A stretch of 64,000 bases of DNA from Eretmocerus hayati (GCA_029851415.1 CM056744.1:66086172-66150171), one strand, 5' to 3'; numbered from the stretch's first letter, positions 27,578-38,040 are shown. Translations and numbers: made by a program. Notes: generated by a model from the sequence alone, not told the origin.

Positions 27578-28420
27578 TTTGGGGTTGTTTTTACCCCGAC
27601 AGAAATTTCGGTACGAGTATCCGGGCATTTGCGGGTTAATCTGCTTTCCTAGGATTTGGGGTTGTTATTCCCCCCGACAGAATTCTTGATTCGAGTATCC
27701 GGGCATTTGCGGGTTAATTTGCCTTCCTAGGTTTCAAAGTTTTTTTCTCCCCCGACGGAATTTTCGGTCCGAGCATCCGGGCATTCGCGGGATAATCTGC
27801 TTTCCTAGGATTTGGGTTTGATTTTCTCCCCCGACAGACTTTTTGGTCCGAGACCCGGGCATTCGCGGGTTAATCTGCCTTCGTAGGTTTCGAGGTTTTT
27901 TTCCCCCCCGACGGAATTTTTGGTCCGAGCATCCGGGCATTCGCGGGTTAATCTGCTTTCCTAGGATTTGGGTTTGATTTTCTCCCCCGACAGAATTTTC
28001 GGTACGAGTATCCGGGCATTTGCGGGTTAATCTGCCTTCCTAGGTTTTGGGTTTGATTTTCTCCCCCGACAGAATTTTTGGACCGAGCATCCGGGCATTC
28101 GCGGGTTAATCTGCCTTCCTAGGTTTTGGGGTCGATTTTCCCCTCGACAGAATCCTTGGTTCGAGTATCCGGGCATTTGCGGGTTAATTTGCCTTCCTAG
28201 GATTTGGGTTTGATTTTCTCCCCGACAGAATTTTCGGTCCGAGTATCCGGGCATTTGCGGCTTGATTTACCTTCCTAGGTTTTAGGGTTGTTTTCTCCCC
28301 CGACAAAATTTTTGGACCGAGCATCCGGGCATTCGCGGGTTAATCTGCCTTCCTAGGTTTTGGGGTTGATTCTACCCCCGATAGAATTTTTAGTACGAGC
28401 ATACGGTTATTTGTGGGTCG
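27578..28420 (-). repeat. Inverted satellite array, about 11 monomers
   Basis: The same ~77-bp satellite as at 1-25757 is read here on the minus strand. Ten monomer borders (CCTAGG or a variant) are spaced about 77 bp apart from about 27648 to 28349. The last monomer is degraded (GTACGAGCATACGG, TTTGTGGGTC). With the main array this makes a head-to-head pair separated by about 1.8 kb. Confidence 0.95.
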
Positions 28421-28439
28421 AATATCCAATAATTAGATG

Positions 28440-29322
28440 GAAATATTCGATGTTATTGGACCAAGATTTCTGCTTCGCTGAAGCGAAAGAGAATGAGGGA
28501 GCATACATGGCACAGACACATCAGAATAATAGGCAATAACTTGGAACTACAAATTCTCTAAATGATGCGAAATCAGACGTTCAGGAACTTAAGATTAAAA
28601 TTCAGATGCTTTATTGACCAGGTGATACTTGTCTGAAGTACCTCTTACATACCAGAATGTGATCCACAAGCCAAATGTTTGAAAGTTGTCAGAGCGAGGC
28701 ATCACTTTGATTTGACAATGTAAGCTGTTTTCTGTATATCCATATAAGCGGTGGCAAAGGTGGTGATGATGATGGTGATGAATGATTCAGATCCCTCAAT
28801 TGGTGATGTTTGGTTGATGATGGGAATGCCGCTATAATTTTTGCATGAAGATCAGGATGTGAACCTTGATGTGAAAATTGTAAATCTCTCCAAGATAGCT
28901 GATCTTCCAACAATTCCCTATAAGTACCACATTCTAATCTTCATCACTAAAGTCATATTGGCATTACCATCATTACTCAAGCATTCACCAATTACATCAT
29001 CAGCACCACCTTTGCCACCGCTATGGATATACAAATCACTGCTTACTTGTCACAACAAACTGATGCCGTGCTCTGACATTTTTCAGAACATTATGGCTTG
29101 CGGATCATATTCTAGTACAGTCAGAGGCACTTCAAATGGATATCACTTGTTCAATATAGAATCTAGATTTGAATTTCCAATTTCTGATCAACTAATTTCC
29201 CTTCGCTTGATGAATTCGTAGTTCCAAGTTTCTGCTTTATTTTATACCTGTGCCATGCATGCTTCCTCATCCTCTTTCGCCTGAGCAAAGCAGCAATCTT
29301 GATCCCTTATTCCAATAATTTC
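28440..29322. mobile_element. Foldback element, ~0.88 kb
   Basis: Left arm 28440-28830 mirrors right arm about 28950-29322. Matched segments include GAAAGAGAATGAGGGAGCAT with GCTTCCTCATCCTCTTTC, CATGGCACAG with CTGTGCCATG, ACTTGGAACTAC with GTAGTTCCAAGT, and AGCGGTGGCAAAGGTGGTG with its complement near 29010. The arms nearly meet and carry small indels. No transposase frame. The 126-codon frame at 28841-29221 runs through the arm and is not credible. Confidence 0.75.
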
Positions 29323-29813
29323 ATGAAGTTATGTGAGTTTATAAATCGGAGAACTGTGACAGATGATAACAGGTTCTTCAAATCAAACATTTGATCAAAT
29401 TCGATTAATTGGTCAAATTATTTGAAGAAATTCCTTAAAACTACGGGTTATAGAAAACTTCGGTTATGTCGGCAGGTGCAGACGGCTGAAGAATGTGAGC
29501 AGACGACCAGATGATTTCATCTGCAGTTTTGCCGTCATCTGGCAAAAGCACCCCTCTCCCCGCTTTTGCCGTGCTTATGCACGGCGCATACGGCAGGGGC
29601 TCTCGACCAATCAGAAACGGCGAAACCAGTTTTGCCGAAACTGCTTTCGGCAAAACCGAGACGGGCGAGAGTTTTGTAGGTGACCCGGCCAACCCTGCTT
29701 GGGGATGACATTCGCGTACACAATACAATACAAGCAATCCAACGTAGCAGACGAACTTTCTCGAGCTTAACCCTCGAAGAACAAATCGCGCGCTCGCAGA
29801 GATTTGACGCTTA
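29323..29813. other. Intergenic; GC-rich stretch with repeated TTTTGCCG motifs
   Basis: 29500-29700 is GC-rich with several copies of TTTTGCCG or CGGCAAAA in both orientations. Frames are open on both strands for short distances but none is recognisable. Flanks are AT-rich. Confidence 0.4.
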
Positions 29814-30473
29814 GTCGCATCTGGCTGGAAAAGATAGAAAAACTCGTAACTTCTCTAGTTCATAGTACTCATTCAATTGAATACATTCGGAAAATAGCCA
29901 AGACGAATTGAATACATTTTCCAGTCTTCCAAAATATCAAAATAAAATATCCCAGCTTGCACGGATCCGCCGCGAGATTAATACCTCACCAGCTGCCTGT
30001 ACTCAATGATCATATTCCTCTACACCCCTCTACCGGATAGACTGACCTCTAGTTACTCACTTAGTTGCGTGTTGTTAATTATAATTTCATCATTTTATCG
30101 TTTTGAGATAGCCCAGATCACAACCTGGTAGTCTGCAGAGGATCGCTACTACAGACTACCAGGTTGTGATCTGAGCTATCTCAAAACAATAAAATGATAA
30201 AATTATAATTAACAACACGCAATTGAGTGAGTAACAAGAGGTCAGTCTATTCGGTAGAGGGGTGTAGAAAAATCTGATCATTGAGTACAGGCAGCTGGTG
30301 AGGTATTAATCTCGCGGCGGATCCGTGCAAGCTGGGATATTTTATTTCGATTTTTTGGAAAACTGAAAAATGTATTCAATTCGTCTTGGCTATCTTCCGA
30401 ATGTATTTAATTGAATGAGTACTATGAACTAGAGAAGTTACGAGTTTTTCTTTCTTTTCCAGCCAGATGCGAC
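29814..30473. mobile_element. Near-complete palindrome, 660 bp, ~16-nt loop
   Basis: The left arm runs inward from GTCGCATCTGGCTGG to ACCTGGTAGTCTG. After a loop of about 16 nt at 30136-30151 the right arm mirrors it out to CCAGCCAGATGCGAC. Arms of about 320 bp pair almost throughout, with scattered mismatches and small indels. The mismatches argue against a read-fold artefact. No target duplication or coding frame seen. Confidence 0.88.
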
Positions 30474-31053
30474 GAAGCAGATTTGACTCACGTGGTATAG
30501 CCGTGGTTCCGCTGTTTGGGATTGATGTATACATTTGGTAGTCTGGGATTTCGGGAAATGAAACAATTAGGCATTATGTATTGCTAAAGGGCTTGCAGGG
30601 TCTCACCGAAGGGCAAATCTGGTTTGGTCTGCGGTGCATAAAATTCCTGCGTTTATATACAACCAGTTGCTTGCCGTTGCAGCGCGTAACAGCGCTACAA
30701 AAGTGGCTATTTTACAATTATTTTTCTCGGGAAAGTGAAAACTGTATTCAAAATCATCAATGCATATTATTGATGTTTCTAATGAGACCGTTAAAATGAA
30801 TGTTAGAAGTCATGACTTTTCACAGCTATTCCAGCCAACTTCGAGTAAGCCTATACAACGAGATTAGGCCATTCAAGTTAGGTAATAATAACTTGGTGGA
30901 TTGTCTACGTGACACCCAAATGCGCGGACGACGCTCCCGCGTACGCCAATGTCCTTAGACGACAAGGGTGCCTTTTCACAACGTAAAATTTCTTACCCAC
31001 AGCCCATCTCTCGCCATTGGAGCAAAAGAGAGACTCGTAGGTAGGGAGTAGAC
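30474..31053. other. Intergenic, nothing recognised
   Basis: About 580 bp of mixed composition. Short frames only, none with recognisable protein features. Confidence 0.45.
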
Positions 31054-31253
31054 ACCCTCCAGGTAGTGATCTGCGAAAGCAGTTTAGAGGTTTTTGGAAC
31101 TCGGTTCTGCAAAGTCCATCGGTTCTGCAAAGCTCATTCAAAATACACAGGGCCGCCCGCTATATGTAATATGGGAACGAGGAATATACGTTTCACGAAC
31201 GCGTTCCTTATACGTGCCCCTCCCGGCCGTTTGCAAATCACTACCTGGAGGGT
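31054..31253. repeat. 200-bp inverted repeat with ~24-bp arms
   Basis: ACCCTCCAGGTAGTGATC and the following CTGCGAA mirror TTGCAAATCACTACCTGGAG plus GGT. Inside, ATCGGTTCTGCAAAG occurs twice or nearly so around 31100-31130. Probably a small non-autonomous element or its remnant. Confidence 0.6.
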
Positions 31254-32084
31254 CTCTAGTAGGGAGGGTAGAGAGGAGGAGACCCGATTGGAAATACGTT
31301 CAAGCAACTTGACCGAACTATCCAATCTTGATCCAGTTTTGGAACGGAGTACCTTTACGCTCGTCTGAGGAGTGAAATCGCGCGCGACCAGCTGACCGAC
31401 ACGGCCCCGTGGAACGAGATTCGATGCAACCCGCCATACGTTGCAACGAAAAAGCGACACTTCTGCGATATAGGTATACTGCTTGCGCTAAGCAACCATG
31501 CGTACTCACTACTCACTCTCATCAGCATATCGCATCATCAGATGCCGAATGCCGAAATCTGTCTGCTATGGTCTACCGTCTGAATGCATCCAGCCTTATT
31601 CGATTGTTGTTCATAGTATTGCTAGATATACAATGATGAAAGTGATATTGGTGTGTTTCTCTGATGGGCAGGATTTAAAGTCTGAATGAATAAGATATTG
31701 CTTCCATATCTATAAGGTACGGAGATTCATTGTGACATCTTAAATTCAACGATTCATTATAAGTAGTGAGGGCTTAGATTCAAATTTAGAAACTTTTTAT
31801 GCCCTCCACCATAACCTTCTAAAGAGTCCACCCAAGGCCAAGGACTCGTCATTTTATTTACATGATAGTGCTTAATACTCGAAAAAATGATGCAAACTAT
31901 CTCAATTACTCGGGGGCTTATTGGTGTGCATCTCTATCGGTATGGTTATATGATGAGCATTTAAAAGCTTGAACCTCATTCTGAAGTCGATCAAAGTTTT
32001 AGACTTCATTGACATTCCCACACATCTTATCGAGGCAAATTTTGGAACCCCGTTCCTCACGCGTTTCTCAAACGCACACGAATT
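31254..32084. other. Intergenic, nothing recognised
   Basis: Overlapping short frames exist on both strands around 31300-31640. None shows a domain or low-complexity signature that would mark it as a gene. Confidence 0.4.
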
Positions 32085-32975
32085 TTTTTATCAAATTTGA
32101 ATCAAGAAAGGTAACAACGGGGATTGGATCCAGTTTGAACTTTTTACTTGAACTTTATTTTTCGTCTGCGCTAAACTCATGCGGGCGGTGAATGGTGATG
32201 CTCATAGCTTTGAGTTACCACCAGGCCTGGTTACTATTGCTCTTATTCTTCGTTCTCAATTATGTAAAATATAATCACCAATCTCAAGTTCATGAACAGT
32301 ATGTGATGGTCGTGATCAGTTTATTTACATGGTTGAATGACTTCCCTCACCTTTTTCTAGGTTAGTCATTCCGTTAATAGAAAGTTAATTCTGATCATCT
32401 TGACAATATTTCTGTTCATGTTGATAAATTTGCTGATCGAGAGAGAATTTTTTTTATATCTTTCTATATTCGTTTAGAGCTTGGATGACCAGATTCTTGT
32501 TTCTTGATCTTCACAATGGGCGCTCAAAGAAGACAAATCTTTGTGAAACCATAAAGGGAAGTTGAAAGGATGTAGACGAATGAAAATATCAAATAGAACC
32601 AGAAATTGTTGGGGGAATATCTTACAATTTCTTGGATTGATGACAACTAGTATGCGAGAGTCCAGTTGGGGAGAGCGCTCGAGCTGAAGCATGATGACAT
32701 TCCATCAAGATATATTTGCAACAATAGTAGACTTTTTATGATCGAAGAACACCATCAAATATTATATTATATCTTCGATGAGATGATAGTGACAATAAGT
32801 AACTATATCTCTGAATATTATTAGATCCATCCGTCTCGATACTCGAACTAAGATGAAAGGTTATGGTTGTTCTCCAGGATTTTAGTGCCCCGATAATTCC
32901 CCAGAAGGTTCAAGTAAGAAGATCAAACTGGATCCAATCCCCGTTACTTTACTTGATCCAACCTTGATCCAGACT
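32085..32975. mobile_element. Inverted-repeat element with ~65-bp arms
   Basis: The left arm (about 32085-32152) contains GGGGATTGGATCCAGTTTGA and then TTACTTGAAC. The right arm (about 32909-32975) contains GTTCAAGTAAG and TCAAACTGGATCCAATCCCC. The order is mirrored. The AT-rich interior has no recognisable frame. The GATCCA motif recurs several times in the right end. Confidence 0.65.
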
Positions 32976-33039
32976 TCAAGTTTTTTATCAAAATTGGATC
33001 AAGGCTTGAACTTTATTTCCAATCGGGGAATGAACTCGG

Positions 33040-33580
33040 CCCGAAAGCCAGAGCTAGCCAGGATACAGTAACGACATATTTTCCACGAGAGGCGCTACTA
33101 GGCTCTGGGCTAAGGCTTCACCGACACGAAACCGAGACGCTTGTCCCTGCCTAAAAGAACCGACTCGTCTCAGACGACTCGGCTGAGCCGAGTCGGCTCA
33201 GTTGTCTCAGATCGCCGACTCGGCTCGATCTAGTTTCCTCAAAATTTGTGTCCAGATCGCATCGGGAAAAGCTAGTTGTATGGACAGAAGGTTTATTAAT
33301 AAGGGTGAACCAGAAAAAAACCAAAAAAATAACATCGGTGTAAGAAGGTCTGGCCGAAACCCGGGCGCGAACCCACGAACGATTGAATCGACCGTTCCAA
33401 AGTCCGACACCTTACCTCGGGGCCAGCGAGGAAGGTTAGAAGTAGAGTTGCAACAGGCGTACTTGCAATGTGAGTCGCTATAGCTACACTTGAAGTGCAC
33501 CGGGTCGCTATTATGTCTGATTATATACAGTGTATAGTTAGCGTTTCGTCGTTGCTCATATATATCTCCCTATACTATAT
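33040..33580. repeat. Left arm of a ~6.3-kb inverted structure
   Basis: Mirrors 38735-39390. The order from outside in is GCCCGAAAGC, AGGATACAG, a CCTGCCTAAAAGAACCGACT block, the AGATCGCCGACTCGGCTCGA block, GTTTATTAATAAGGGTG, a tRNA-like segment and a TGCTCATATATAT segment. The arm contains short GAGCCGAGTCGGCTC palindromes. Divergence between arms is clear, so this is an old structure. Confidence 0.75.
33292..33432 (-). repeat. tRNA-Arg-derived SINE-like unit
   Basis: On the minus strand an A-box-like TGGCCCCGAGG (33415-33425) is followed by GTCGGACTTTGGAA and a B-box-like GGTTCGCGCCC (33363-33373). The spacing is close to that of a real tRNA. The middle matches the anticodon arm of tRNA-Arg(TCG), whose usual sequence there is GTCGGACTTCGGATC. 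The acceptor stem is not rebuilt and the 3' side ends in T-rich runs, so this is a SINE head and not a working tRNA gene. Confidence 0.7.
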
Positions 33581-33597
33581 AGTTCTTTTTGAATATT

Positions 33598-33757
33598 CCG
33601 CCCCACAGCGCCCCACTCACCCCACTCCGCCCCACACCCCGCCCCACTCCGCCCCACATAATATACGGCTTTCCGCCCCACTCCGCCCATTTCCGCCTCA
33701 CTCCGCCCCACACTATCTTATATCGCAAAACCCGCCCCACTCCGCACCACATAAGTA
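33598..33757. repeat. GCCCCAC-type short tandem repeat
   Basis: Degenerate tandem copies of a CCGCCCCACT-like unit with almost no guanine runs on this strand. A weaker version appears at about 34780-34840, where the neighbouring unique sequence is also duplicated. Confidence 0.8.
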
Positions 33758-33759
33758 AA

Positions 33760-34245
33760 CATTATGTATATATATAATTGATATACATAAATTACTTTCC
33801 AATGTGTTCAATTCACTCAATTCTGAAGGTACCTGTGAAGATAAACATTATTTTATTCTTCTCATTCCACCACATTTTGAAATGATTGAAATCCAACAGT
33901 ACGAACGGATTTCCTGACTACCTTAGCATCAATGAATCATGTGATCACATTGATGAATTGAGGTACCGTTCTCAGCCCGTTTCTTTTTTTCTCTCGAATT
34001 TCAATGATAATGTAAATGTCATTGCAATTAATACAAAAATTATACTTCCACCATTATTACACCTGAATTCCATTAAATTGATTAATCCCTGACAATCATA
34101 GAGTAAAAGATCGCCGAGAGCGCAATGAAAAACCTCTATATATTCCTTCATCAATGAAAAATATTTGGATAAAAATACATTATCAAAACCTATGAAACTC
34201 AATAATCTACCAACGTTAACCTGATCTTGTAATGACAAACTTTAT
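33760..34245. repeat. Segmental duplication, copy 1 (F-box flank)
   Basis: Shares in order with 34840-35327 and 36395-36450: TATAATTGATAT, TGAAGGTACCTGTG, CCTGACTACCTTA, GAGGTACCGTTCT with AGCCCGTTTCTTTTTTT, then AAAAGATCGCC and AAAAACCTCTATA. It lies just beyond the 3' end of the F-box gene. It has no open frame of its own. Confidence 0.7.
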
Positions 34246-34737
34246 TCATAACTCAAATATATTTTTCACGAATAACAAATTCCCATCTTGTGTATCAACA
34301 AAATTTCTTATATCCAATTCCACTTCTCTTCTCCCAAAATCTTTTAATTTTCTTAATAATTGATCATCTTCAAAGAAAACACAAGAATCAACGATTTTCA
34401 AACTCTTCGATGTTAAAAGCAATTCAAAAAAACTATTATCTATTATACAGTCTTTCAACGTAACTTTTTTTATCCTGTATAAATTATTCACAAAAAACTC
34501 TTTGAATTCCCAATAGTCATTTTCACATTCCCTCATATCTCTATTTTTTATAACTACTTCCTTTTCCAACCTCTTTATCACATTCCTCCAATTCTTGCAC
34601 ACTAGACATGCTCTTGACCTTTCTTCATTATTCAGTAGGGCGAAAATTGAATAAGGGCAATCCTCATTCAAATGAACGTTCATATTCACTACAGAACTCA
34701 TCTCTCCAACGCGATGAATACCCTGTGAAAATATCAT
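34246..34737 (-). CDS. Short F-box protein (candidate gene)
   Basis: A 163-codon frame. Residues about 22-57 fit an F-box: LNEDCPYSIFALLNNEERSR followed by ACLVCKNW, with the usual hydrophobic pattern and the late VCKNW motif. F-box proteins bring substrates to SCF (Skp1-Cullin) ubiquitin ligases through Skp1. After it comes an acidic, leucine-rich stretch (YRIKKVTLKDCIID, then LLLTSKSLKIVDSC) that resembles one or two irregular leucine-rich repeats. Methionines at residues 1, 13 and 19 are all possible starts; 13 or 19 would put the F-box at the N terminus. The protein is much shorter than most F-box/LRR proteins, so it may be a truncated copy or a single exon. It sits in a tandem duplication whose second unit has no matching frame. 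No promoter or splice site was identified. Domain call moderate; expression unknown. Confidence 0.6.
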   Translation of the reverse strand: MIFSQGIHRVGEMSSVVNMNVHLNEDCPYSIFALLNNEERSRACLVCKNWRNVIKRLEKEVVIKNRDMRECENDYWEFKEFFVNNLYRIKKVTLKDCIIDNSFFELLLTSKSLKIVDSCVFFEDDQLLRKLKDFGRREVELDIRNFVDTQDGNLLFVKNIFEL

Positions 34738-34779
34738 TCAACAAGAAGAATAATTGAACACACATCTCAAATCCGTCTC

Positions 34780-35327
34780 ACACCGCCACACTTAGACCCA
34801 CACGTCCCCACTGCGCCCCACACCGCCCACACAAACAAACAATATTTATAATTGATATAAATTACTTTTCAGTCTGTGCAGGTCTCTCAATACTGAAGGT
34901 ACCTGTGGAAATATACATCATTACATTCTTTTCATTCCATGACATCATATCATAATTGGAATTAATCAGTATGAACTGATTATTATATCATAATATAAAA
35001 TCTCTTCCTCCATTCTTTTAACGATGAATGCAGGAGATCTACAATCCTCATATTATTCAGTTTCCACTCACTCAGAGATGATATACACACATTGTTCATT
35101 ATTCTCAGGGGATTTTCTAGAATACGTTGCGATTCGCATCACATACTACGAACGGTTTTCCTGACTACCTTATCATCAATTTATCAAGAGATTTCATTGA
35201 TGAAATGAGGTACCGTTCTGAGCCCGTTTCTTTTTTTCATCGGAATTAGAATCGAATTATTAGAATTTTTTCAATGTAAACATGTAATATATGGATCAAA
35301 GTATCACTGAATATCTCGACAATTTAT
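34780..35327. repeat. Segmental duplication, copy 2 (no F-box frame)
   Basis: Diverged copy of 33760-34245, beginning with a weak CGCCCCACACCGCCC repeat. A 1.05-kb foldback (35328-36377) splits it, and homology resumes at about 36395 with AGAGGAAAAGATCGCC and AAAAACCTCTATAA. The F-box frame is not found in this copy, so it was lost or never included. Confidence 0.65.
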
Positions 35328-36377
35328 ATATGCGCCATGTCGGAGCATTCAGCCGCAGCCGTCACTAGGGGGGTCTGGAAAAAATCCCAAAAAATTTTTC
35401 TTAGTTAGTACCATGTTTTTGTTAGCACCATCATTTGAGTATCGTAGTTAGTAAAATACTCAAATGGTACGAAAAAATTTTTTTGGAATTCTTTCGAAGC
35501 CCCCATGGGCCTGAGGGCCCATAAAAGATCCATTTGAGGCCCCTTTGGAGCCACTTTCGGAAAAATCTTAGCTCCGAATAGACTCATCATTTTTGGACGT
35601 ACTTGGGCGCATTTTCCTTCTCAAAACTGGTACTTTCAAGAAAAGAATCATCCAAGAGCGATAATTGAACCTCGCAACTTTTAGGAGCTATTTGCTGAGA
35701 GTACATTTTAGCGATTTTTGGGCATCCTTCAAAGTAATCTAGCTTTCTTCAGACATGAGATAATCGACTTTCACCAGTGGTCATTTTGGAGGTCTCGAAG
35801 GAAGCTACAATTTGACCGCTTGTGAAAGTTGACTATCGGACTATTCACGAAAATTACAGTCGTTACAATTTGAGTATTTTCGTGAAAATGCCTATGAAAA
35901 GTCCGAAAATCAACTCTTACAAGAGGTCGAATTGTAGCTTGCTTCGAGACCTTTAAAATGACCACTGGTGAAAGTCGATTATCTCATGTCTGAAGGAAGC
36001 TAGATCACTTTGAAGGAGGCCCAAAAATCGCTAAAATGTGCTCTCAGTAAATAGCTCCTAGAAGCTTCTAGGCTCAATTATCGCTCTCGGACAATTTTTT
36101 TCTCGAAAGTACCAGTTTTGAGAAAGGAAATGCACCGAAGTACGGCCAAAAATATTGGGTCTAGTCGGATCTATGATTTCCAAAATAGGCTAAAAAGGGC
36201 CTTAAATGGATACTTCATGGGTCCTCAGGCTCATGGGGGGCTTCAAAAGAATTCCGAAAAAAATTTTCGTACTATTTAAACATATTATTAACAGAAAAAA
36301 TATTTCAGGATTCCTTCCAGACCCCCCCCCCCCCCCTGGTGACGGCTCTGGCTGAAATGCTCCGAAATGGCACATAT
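35328..36377. mobile_element. Foldback element, ~1.05 kb
   Basis: The outer ends mirror each other: ATATGCGCCATGTCGGAGCATT at left and AATGCTCCGAAATGGCACATAT at right. Both continue into CAGCC and GTCAC, then CCAGACCCCCC or its complement. Deeper matches include GAAAGTCGATTATCTCATG with its mirror near 35755, GGAAGCTAGATCACTTTGA, and AAAACTGGTACTTTC. The arms are about 500 bp. It carries a C-run of at least 14 near the right end. No coding frame. It interrupts the duplicated segment at 34780-36450. Confidence 0.85.
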
Positions 36378-36616
36378 CCTTTCCATAATTGAAAAAATTA
36401 TAGAGGAAAAGATCGCCAGGAGCCTTATAAAAAACCTCTATAATTTAGTCAATTGTGCATCCAGAAACTGAAACGAATCTATGACAATTTAATGCAGCTA
36501 ATCAATTCGAGAAAATTTATCATTGAAATTTACCATAAAGGACATTCCGTTTCCGAGAAGTACCACATGAGGTTGCTGTGGGAACCAGTAAATCTGCAGC
36601 CGAGGCACTTAAACCC

Positions 36617-36728
36617 GTTCCGAGGTTGTACCGTGGTTTTTGGATGGTTCCCGTGGTTCCGTGGAGTTTTTATACTCGTTGGAACCACGGGAACGTTCCG
36701 GGAACCACGGTACAAGCTCGGAGGAACG
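36617..36728. repeat. 112-bp GTTCC-rich hairpin
   Basis: CGTTCCGAGGTTGTACCGTG at left mirrors CACGGTACAAGCTCGGAGG plus AACG at right. The inner part repeats GGTTCCCGTGGTTCC with GGAACCACGGGAACG. Loop near 36661-36680. The frames through it on both strands follow from the symmetry. Confidence 0.8.
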
Positions 36729-36986
36729 TAGTTGAATGCGGTCATTGGTATGACGCCGCACTACTGGTTTGGGTACCTCAGCTGGAAGTTTCCTGCTCTC
36801 AACAGTAACCTTTTGGGTCAGCAGTGCATGGTGAAGAAGTAGATGTATTGAGAGCGAATGCACATGCGCGCGATTGTGGTAGGACAGGTCTTGGAAGAAA
36901 GAAGAAAGGGAAAGGAACTAAATGTAATTAATTTTGACACTCGATCGATATGATCGGATATCGTATTTATCACTCGCGGGAATTTC

Positions 36987-37441
36987 AAATTATGAAGATG
37001 TAATTTTATCGGTCTTTGCGAGTTAAAGTCAGCAAATTTTGCTGAATTTTTAGCATCAATCGAGAATGGATTTTTCTCCACTCTCGATCAATGCACCTTT
37101 AGAGCCTCGTATGGTTCCGAGGATGGATCTGAAGGATTTTGATGGAAAGGAATGAAAAGTAAAGATGAGAAATGAGAAACTTGATGAAAAATTCTGATTC
37201 TACGCTGATATTGTGCGTGTTTCGCCCTTCTCTCATTGCTCGGGCTTTTCAAAGTGGTGGAAGAGCAACTTTTCATTCCTTTCCATCAAAATCCTTTAGA
37301 TGCATCCTCGGAACCATACGAAGCTCTAAAGGTGCTTTGATCGAGAGTGGAGAAAAATCCATTCTCGATAGATGCTAAAAATTCAGCAAAATTTGCTGAC
37401 TTTAACTCGCAAAGACCGATAAAATTACATCTTCATAATTT
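36987..37441. mobile_element. Near-perfect palindromic element, 455 bp
   Basis: AAATTATGAAGATGTAATTT at left and its exact mirror at right. The arms continue through ATCGGTCTTTGCGAGTTAAA, AGTCAGCAAATTTTGCTGA, CTCCACTCTCGATCAA and GATTTTGATGGAAAGGAATG for about 175 bp each. A unique loop lies around 37160-37260. No frame of interest and no clear target duplication; GGAAAGGAACTA lies outside both ends (36911 and 37442). Confidence 0.88.
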
Positions 37442-37449
37442 GGAAAGGA

Positions 37450-38040
37450 ACTAAAGTAAGAACAGGCGGGGGATACATGAGAGAGAGAAGTAGATGTATT
37501 GGAAGGGATTGGGGGCGCGTGGGATTATGATAAAGAATTTAGAAAAGAAAAAAATTAAATTGAAGGGAAATTAGAAAAGGTGGGGACTGCATGAGAGAGA
37601 AAATTAAATATAGTGATAAGAGTTGGGGGTGCGCAGGAGTATTTTAGCGGATTTTGGAAAAATGAGAGAGAATGTAGGAAGTTTTATATGTGAATCTAGC
37701 AAAAGGTAGGGACTGGATGAAGAAGGGATACATGTAGTGAAAAGAGTTGTGGGTCAGGGGATTTATGAGAGGGAGTTCGGAGAAGAAAGAAAATTAAAAT
37801 AAAATGTAGGAACTTTTATATGTGAATATAGGGAAAGGTAGGGAGTCAATGAAGGAAGAATAGATGTAGTAAAAGGAGTTGGGAGTGCGAAAGAGTATTT
37901 TAGGGGATTTTGGGAAAGAGAGAAATAAAAGAGAATTGAGGAAGTTTTATATATGAATGTAGGAAGAGGTGGGGAGTGGGTGGAGGGGGAATAGATGTAG
38001 TGAAAGGAATTGAAGTTGGGGAAGATTATACTAGGATATC
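37450..38040. repeat. Purine-rich degenerate tandem repeat, ~131-bp unit
   Basis: GTAGGAA.TTTTATAT.TGAAT recurs at about 37674, 37804 and 37935, and AGATGTAGT.AAAGGA.TTG recurs at the same spacing. About 4-5 diverged units. The + strand is strongly A/G-rich throughout. Confidence 0.75.

Noticed and set aside
28841..29221. 126-codon frame as a gene
   Set aside because: It runs through the centre and right arm of a foldback element and shows no domain.
29441..29737. Protein gene in the GC-rich stretch
   Set aside because: Several frames are open on both strands at once, which follows from GC content.
29814..30473. Palindrome as a fold-over sequencing artefact
   Set aside because: The arms differ by scattered substitutions and indels, which a fold-over read would not produce in this pattern.
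33360..33420. Functional tRNA-Arg gene
   Set aside because: The acceptor stem does not pair, the B box is altered, and the unit sits in a larger repeat; SINE-like origin is more likely.
33207..33500. Overlapping ~95-codon frames on both strands
   Set aside because: They lie over the SINE-like unit and inverted arm; the translation shows tRNA-derived sequence and not protein features.
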